The notes under the pieces: generated by a model
Database searches by the model: none
What the model was told of the DNA's origin: nothing
What the model saw: only the letters and a program-made list of their open reading frames with translations
In this document: positions 59,879-64,000 of the stretch, in pieces
Layout: every line of letters starts with the position of its first letter
Position numbering within the stretch: position 1 is the first letter of the stretch
Position numbers and translations under genes: made by a program
Origin: Oscillospiraceae bacterium
Lineage (GTDB): Bacteria; Bacillota; Clostridia; Oscillospirales; Ruminococcaceae
NCBI GenBank assembly: GCA_024404875.1
Contig: JAKSPK010000002.1
Coordinates: 1-64,000 of the forward strand
DNA: 64,000 nt
Reading direction: 5' to 3'

Positions 59879-61142
59879 AATCGAACTCAAAACCGTTGAT
59901 CGAAACGGTTACGCCCTCCTTTGCACCCATTTCCTCGAGTTTCGCAATTATTCCGCTGCTGATGAGGACGCGCTCGAAATACTGGAGCGACGACCAGTCA
60001 TCAGGATTGACCGTACGCATGATCGGCTCCATGAACGGTGCATCGATCTGATAAACACCGTTTTCGTCGATCTCGATCGTGAAGCGCTGCTTTTCCTCCG
60101 GTGCAGGCTCAGGTACAGCCTCCGGTTCAAAGCGCTTGACTGGCGGGAGCGTATCGAGGACGCGGGAGATCTCGTCAAGCAGCGGTTTGGTACCCTGCGC
60201 CGCTGCAGCAGAAATAACATAAAACGGCAGCTCTTTTTCGGTGATATAGGCGTGCAGGCGTTCGATCTGTTCCTCGGATGCGAGATCGGCCTTGTTGGCA
60301 GCAACGATCTGCGGGCACTGACTGAGGTCCTCAGAAAAGTTTGCGAGCTCACGGTTGATCTTCTCGAAGTCATCAATCGGATCACGATCCTCGCAGCCGG
60401 AGACATCCAGCACATGAACGATCAGACGGCAGCGCTCAACATGGCGAAGGAACGAGTGTCCGAGACCGGCACCTTCTGCTGCGCCTTCAATCAGACCTGG
60501 GATATCAGCCATAACAAAGGAGCGCTCAGCATCGAGCTTGACGACACCAAGCACCGGCTCCAGCGTTGTGAAATGATAGTTTGCGATTTTCGGCTTTGCT
60601 GCGGAAACGACGGAGATCAGCGTTGACTTTCCGACATTTGGGAAGCCGACAAGTCCGACATCCGCGAGCAGCTTCAGCTCAAGAATCAGATCAAATTTTT
60701 CGCCGTCATAGCCGGGCTTTGCGAAGCGCGGAACCTGTCTGGTTGAGCTGGCGAAGTGCTGATTGCCCTTTCCGCCTTTTCCGCCCTTTGCGAGAATGAC
60801 CGGCTCATCACCGGAGATGTCAGCCATGACTCTGCCGGACTGCGCTTCACGGATGACGGTTCCGCGCGGCACCTTGATGACGAGATCCGGTGCGCTTTTT
60901 CCGGTGCAGCGCTTCGCCGCGCCTGGCTGCCCGTTTTCGGCGATATATTTCCGCTGATACCGGAATGCGATCAGCGAGGAGAAATGATCGTCCGCGACAA
61001 AGATGACATCGCCGCCCTTACCGCCGTCACCGCCGTCCGGCCCGCCGGCCGCGACATATTTTTCGCGGTGGAAGCTGACAGCACCGTCGCCGCCTCTGCC
61101 TGCTTCAATATGGATCCTTACCTGATCGACGAACATTGACAT
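59868..61142 (-). CDS. obgE: GTPase ObgE/CgtA
   Basis: Obg is an essential GTPase for 50S ribosome maturation and stress control. The 424-residue protein has the Gly-rich Obg fold (about 1-158; AGRGGDGAVSFHREKYVAAG, GPDGGDGGKGGDVIFVAD), the G domain with P-loop VGLVGFPNVGKSTLISVV near 161, switch I YHFTTLEPVLG, G3 DIPGLIEGAAEGAGLG near 210 and NKAD near 284. It ends with the OCT domain (about 340-424) common in Gram-positives. It follows rpmA after a terminator-like hairpin. Confidence 0.97.
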   Translation of the reverse strand: MSMFVDQVRIHIEAGRGGDGAVSFHREKYVAAGGPDGGDGGKGGDVIFVADDHFSSLIAFRYQRKYIAENGQPGAAKRCTGKSAPDLVIKVPRGTVIREAQSGRVMADISGDEPVILAKGGKGGKGNQHFASSTRQVPRFAKPGYDGEKFDLILELKLLADVGLVGFPNVGKSTLISVVSAAKPKIANYHFTTLEPVLGVVKLDAERSFVMADIPGLIEGAAEGAGLGHSFLRHVERCRLIVHVLDVSGCEDRDPIDDFEKINRELANFSEDLSQCPQIVAANKADLASEEQIERLHAYITEKELPFYVISAAAAQGTKPLLDEISRVLDTLPPVKRFEPEAVPEPAPEEKQRFTIEIDENGVYQIDAPFMEPIMRTVNPDDWSSLQYFERVLISSGIIAKLEEMGAKEGVTVSINGFEFDYVD

Positions 61143-61160
61143 TTACGCACCTCTTCTCAT

Positions 61161-61190
61161 AAAAAAGCCCCCCTGCCGGCAGCAAGGGGG
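61161..61190 (-). terminator. Terminator or attenuator between rpmA and obgE
   Basis: On minus, CCCCCT and AGGGGG close a GC-rich stem (within 61168-61190), followed by GCTTTTTT. obgE starts only 19 bp later, so obgE expression depends on read-through or an unseen promoter. A second hairpin, GCACCG...CGGTGC, lies at 61212-61241. Confidence 0.75.
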
Positions 61191-61252
61191 ATACGGCGAA
61201 CCGCATAAACAGCACCGCACCGAACTGCTCCGGCACGGTGCCTATTGTTTAC

Positions 61253-61537
61253 TTACTGCTCGACAGAATAGACACTGACGCGCTTTCTGTCGCGGCCGAG
61301 ACGCTCGAAACGAACCTGACCGTCGATCTTTGCGAACAGTGTATCATCCGAACCAATGCCGACATTGTTGCCCGGATGGATATGTGTGCCGCGCTGACGT
61401 ACGAGAATATTGCCTGCGAGAACATACTGACCGTCGCCGCGCTTAACGCCGAGGCGTTTTGCTTCGGAATCACGGCCGTTCTTTGTAGAACCAACGCCCT
61501 TTTTGTGAGCGAAGAACTGCATGCTGATACGCAACAT
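61253..61537 (-). CDS. rpmA: 50S ribosomal protein L27 (Prp-processed precursor)
   Basis: L27 sits at the peptidyl transferase centre. The 94-residue precursor begins [20 protein letters not shown]. Firmicute L27 carries this MLRxxxQFF extension, which the protease Prp removes after FF so that the mature protein starts AHKKG. The core has [19 protein letters not shown] and [15 protein letters not shown] start it at ATG 61537 (GGAGGTG upstream) and not at 61549. Prp is encoded directly upstream. Confidence 0.97.
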   Translation of the reverse strand: MLRISMQFFAHKKGVGSTKNGRDSEAKRLGVKRGDGQYVLAGNILVRQRGTHIHPGNNVGIGSDDTLFAKIDGQVRFERLGRDRKRVSVYSVEQ

Positions 61538-61575
61538 AGTGGATTGCACCTCCGTTTTATGAAATGGCGGCTGCC

Positions 61576-61914
61576 TTAATCACGCCGGACGCTGACGGTC
61601 ATCATGCCGTCATAATCCTCCGCGAGTACCTGCAAATGAATGAGCAGCCCGTGCAGGAGTTCCGATTGCACAGAGTCCGGCGCGTTGAGCCGGAAGGATA
61701 GAAGGTTATGAGCATCCGCTGCCGGATTTTCTATAATGCTGACCGCTGCACCGAAACATTCGGTGAGGGTATTGCAGGTGAGCTGCATTGCAGAGGAGAC
61801 TGCTGCACAGAGGATCATTCCATCCTCACTGCCGCTCTCATATTCTGCATGGCCGCTTACCGCAGCGCTGATATAGAGCCCGTCCCGCTGCTCAAAAACC
61901 GCATTCAGCTTCAT
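61576..61914 (-). CDS. prp: Ribosomal-processing cysteine protease Prp
   Basis: Prp cleaves the N-terminal extension of L27, an essential step in Firmicutes. The 112-residue protein has the catalytic histidine in [15 protein letters not shown] near residue 22 and the catalytic cysteine in [19 protein letters not shown] near residue 36; this pair and spacing define the family (DUF464). It lies between rplU and rpmA, the usual place, 6 bp after rplU. Confidence 0.95.
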   Translation of the reverse strand: MKLNAVFEQRDGLYISAAVSGHAEYESGSEDGMILCAAVSSAMQLTCNTLTECFGAAVSIIENPAADAHNLLSFRLNAPDSVQSELLHGLLIHLQVLAEDYDGMMTVSVRRD

Positions 61915-61920
61915 CTGTGC

Positions 61921-62232
61921 TTATTTGCTGATGGATTCGATGCGGACCTTGGTGAACGGCTGTCTGTGGCCGATTGCACGCTTCTGACCGCACTTCGGCT
62001 TGTAGGTGAAGACACGGATCTTCTTGCCCTTGCCGTTTGCAAGAACCTTCGCTGTGACCTTTGCGCCGTCCACGAGGGGAGCGCCGATCGTCAGACCGCT
62101 TTCGTCGCCGATAACTGCGACCTGATCGAAGGTAACGGTATCGCCTGCCTCGACCGCGAGCTTCTCAACACGGATGATGTTGCCCTCCTCGACCTTCAGC
62201 TGCTTACCGCCTGTCAAAATGACTGCATACAT
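61921..62232 (-). CDS. rplU: 50S ribosomal protein L21
   Basis: L21 binds 23S rRNA in the large subunit. From ATG 62232 the protein has the standard 103 residues: MYAVILTGGKQLKVEEGNII, the central VAVIGDESGLTIGAPLV and a basic C-terminus FTYKPKCGQKRAIGHRQPF. An in-frame ATG at 62259 and a longer reading to 62388 run back through the promoter and leader and are not used. It heads the rplU-prp-rpmA-obgE-mrnC-yebC unit. Confidence 0.95.
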   Translation of the reverse strand: MYAVILTGGKQLKVEEGNIIRVEKLAVEAGDTVTFDQVAVIGDESGLTIGAPLVDGAKVTAKVLANGKGKKIRVFTYKPKCGQKRAIGHRQPFTKVRIESISK

Positions 62233-62330
62233 GGTATTTTTGGCACCTGCCTTTTCCATAAACTCGCTGCGAACGGTGCGTAGGATATCCATTCGGACAT
62301 AGTACGGCTTTAACCGATCAGCAAGCGGCT
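62233..62330 (-). promoter_or_regulatory. Possible L21 leader RNA
   Basis: About 100 nt lie between the promoter and the rplU start. Firmicute rplU genes often have a structured L21-binding leader at this place. I see short complementary stretches (for example GCCGCTTGC and GCAGCG-like segments) but cannot fold it reliably. Confidence 0.3.
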
Positions 62331-62335
62331 TTATC

Positions 62336-62364
62336 ATTATACCAGATTCCGCAAATTTTGTCAA
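62336..62364 (-). promoter_or_regulatory. Consensus promoter of the rplU operon
   Basis: On minus: TTGACA (62364-62359), a 17-bp spacer and TATAAT (62341-62336). Confidence 0.92.
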
Positions 62365-62438
62365 GAGCCGGCAGAAGCGGCCCTGCAACGATTCTCAGAA
62401 CGGAATCGGGCATGATTTTGGTTATTATCACGAAAATA

Positions 62439-64000
62439 TCAGATGCTCGGAATGAGTTTTGCAATAAATTTGAGGATCAGTGTGCTGTCGTCATTACTGA
62501 GACCGGGCGTGCCATCCACTTCTGCATTTTGTTTTCCGGTATTGGTGATTACGGCTTCCTCGTCCTCCGCAAGATAGCGAGACAGCAGGACAACATCAGT
62601 AATATCAACGGCACCGCTGCAGTCCACATCGCCGGGTAAGTGCTTTTCACCGGAGCCTTGACTGGCACCGTCTGTTGTGGTCGTCGTACCGGTTTCAGGC
62701 TGCGGATTCTCGGGCAGCTCCGGATCATATGTGTCCCAGTCCGGCAGCTCGTCGAGTGTGATGCAGTATTCGCTGGTGTAGATTTTTTTCAGCTCTGCCG
62801 GATCAGTTAGTTCGGTGAGATAGCGCTGATACCACGGGCAGAAATAGAGCCATCCGGCCTTGTCCTTCAGCAGGTTGTCAAGGGAGGGGATCGTATCATT
62901 TTCGCTCATGACGACCATTTTCTTTCCCTCGGTCTGAGCGACCATTGTATAGAAGGATGCAGCGATTGCGCTCGGATTCGGGATGCTGTTGTAGATCGCG
63001 TTGTATTTGTCGATACCCTGAAAATCGACATATTGATCACCCGGATACCATTCTGCAGCATGAGCGGAAGTGGATGCTGTCCAGATCCAGAGCAGATTGT
63101 TCAGATTGTATTTGTTCGTGAGCTGATCCCAGAGATAGATGTAAAGCGCCTTGCAGGCTTCAGGGCCGTCTGCGCCCCACCAGAACCATGCGCCCTCGGC
63201 TTCATGCAGCGGACGGAACAGGATCGGCACACCGGCATCACGCGCCTTGCCGAGCTGTTCGGCGAGCAGCGCGATATCTTTGTCGATCTGTTCATGTTCC
63301 CATGTGCCTTCCGTTACGGCATTCTTCGCGCTGAATGTCGTGAAGGCGCCGCCGTTTGCAGCGGATTCCACATAGAATGCGCATTGGGAGCTGCCCTTTT
63401 CGGTCGGGACATTCCAGTGATAGCTGACGGTCGGGATGCCGCCCTTGTCCTTGTACCATTCTACCACACGCTCCGGCGCGTCATCGAAATAGGGTGAGGT
63501 CGTATTGTAGAACAGGAAGTCGATGCCGCGGATTGCAGGTTGTTTTCCGGTCGTTTTCTGAATATATTCGAATTCGGCCTCGTTGTCAACAATATAGTCG
63601 ATCGGGAGTCCCTGCGATTCCAGTGCATTTTTATTGGTGTTATGCGAGCCGCAGTATTCCTGCTGGCCGGAGAGAATGTGATTGCCGTAATTCTCCCGCA
63701 TATAGGCATAGAGCTTCCGTGCTTCGGGGGATGCATTCGGATTGCAGGGGGCATCATCCGGCTCGAAATTCGTCAGATAAGCCGGCGCATCAGAGATCGT
63801 GAGATAATCGAGGAAAGTGTAGCCCCAGTAGCTCTTGATGGTGATCGTATTCTCGCCCTTGTTCAGATGCACATATCCTGCCGGGAGCATCTGCCAGCCC
63901 TCGCCGGAATTGAACGGGAACAGCACCTCGCCCTGCGATTCGTCGTTGACGAGCAGATACTGTGTTTTATCGGGTTTTACAGGATCGCCGAAGCATTGGA
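62439..64000 (-). CDS. GH26 beta-mannanase with dockerin, 5' end outside window
   Basis: The frame stays open to the window edge, so only the C-terminal 519 residues are seen. They start in a CBM35-like beta-sandwich (FPFNSGEGWQMLPAGYVHLN and NTITIKSYWGYTFLDYLTIS). A GH26 barrel follows: the acid/base glutamate in ILFRPLHEAEGAWFWWGADG, the nucleophile glutamate in KKMVVMSENDTI, and an aromatic-rich WIWTASTSAHAAEWYPGDQY. Next come a Pro/Thr linker (ETGTTTTTDGA) and a dockerin with GDVDCSGAVDITDVVLLSRY and a degenerate second repeat NAEVDGTPGLSNDDSTLILK. It should cut mannan or glucomannan within a cellulosome. Confidence 0.93.
   Translation of the reverse strand, partial: QCFGDPVKPDKTQYLLVNDESQGEVLFPFNSGEGWQMLPAGYVHLNKGENTITIKSYWGYTFLDYLTISDAPAYLTNFEPDDAPCNPNASPEARKLYAYMRENYGNHILSGQQEYCGSHNTNKNALESQGLPIDYIVDNEAEFEYIQKTTGKQPAIRGIDFLFYNTTSPYFDDAPERVVEWYKDKGGIPTVSYHWNVPTEKGSSQCAFYVESAANGGAFTTFSAKNAVTEGTWEHEQIDKDIALLAEQLGKARDAGVPILFRPLHEAEGAWFWWGADGPEACKALYIYLWDQLTNKYNLNNLLWIWTASTSAHAAEWYPGDQYVDFQGIDKYNAIYNSIPNPSAIAASFYTMVAQTEGKKMVVMSENDTIPSLDNLLKDKAGWLYFCPWYQRYLTELTDPAELKKIYTSEYCITLDELPDWDTYDPELPENPQPETGTTTTTDGASQGSGEKHLPGDVDCSGAVDITDVVLLSRYLAEDEEAVITNTGKQNAEVDGTPGLSNDDSTLILKFIAKLIPSI

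Noticed and set aside
62233..62388. N-terminal extension of L21
   Set aside because: It covers the consensus promoter and leader; the 103-residue form from 62232 matches the family.

Overview
The window reads as chromosomal DNA from a cellulolytic Ruminococcus-like gut or rumen Firmicute (Clostridia, Oscillospiraceae). The grounds are a GH9 cellulase, a GH26 mannanase and a CAP-domain protein that all carry cellulosomal dockerin modules with the motif DVVLLSRY or a close variant, a cellobiose 2-epimerase, Gram-positive housekeeping genes (Asp23/FakA, Prp with an N-terminally extended L27, Mini-RNase III, TrmK, DegV), and promoters that are nearly all TTGACA-like/TATAAT-like with 16-17 bp spacing. 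I see no transposase, integrase, phage gene, rRNA or CRISPR array, so this looks like core chromosome rather than a mobile island. The species is an inference.

Layout. 1-4.8 kb: 3' part of a leucine-rich-repeat protein, asp23-fakA, an unknown membrane protein, queH. 5.0-7.9 kb: serine operon serC-(small membrane protein)-serA. 8.3-11.4 kb: a GT2 glycosyltransferase and a large polytopic membrane protein. 11.5-19.9 kb (minus): a complete arginine operon argG-argH-(77-aa membrane protein)-argC-argJ-argB-argD-argF. 20-26 kb (minus): hpt, an ABC ATPase, a giant FtsX-type permease with a coiled coil, and a secreted dockerin/CAP protein. 26.2-32.4 kb: larE-two unknown membrane proteins-larB-larC (nickel-pincer cofactor synthesis, no larA in view), then an LtaS/OpgB-like phosphoglycerol transferase. 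32.5-35.0 kb (minus): tRNA-Asp, tRNA-Phe, tRNA-Gly and recG. 35.2-37.5 kb: an apparent metal-ion riboswitch with a switchable terminator, then Na+-pump decarboxylase beta and gamma-like subunits and an unknown gene. 37.5-39.4 kb (minus): trmK-nif3-DUF3795. 39.5-43.6 kb: SGNH esterase, galactokinase-like kinase, murD. 43.6-50.4 kb: secA, cellobiose 2-epimerase, GH9 cellulase. 50.5-54 kb: rarA, AEC transporter, DegV, DUF1294. 54-58.3 kb (minus): clostripain-family protease, pepD, STAS protein. 58.7-62.3 kb (minus): rplU-prp-rpmA-obgE-mrnC-yebC. 62.4 kb to the end (minus): GH26 mannanase-dockerin, 5' end outside the window.

How it fits together. The secreted dockerin proteins and the cytoplasmic epimerase suggest extracellular cellulose and mannan breakdown feeding an intracellular disaccharide pathway. 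FakA and DegV are the two halves of a fatty-acid kinase, at separate loci. The L21-Prp-L27 order encodes both the L27 precursor and the protease expected to trim it. The most promising leads are the riboswitch-controlled sodium-pump subunits and the lar cofactor operon without its known client enzyme but with two uncharacterised membrane proteins.
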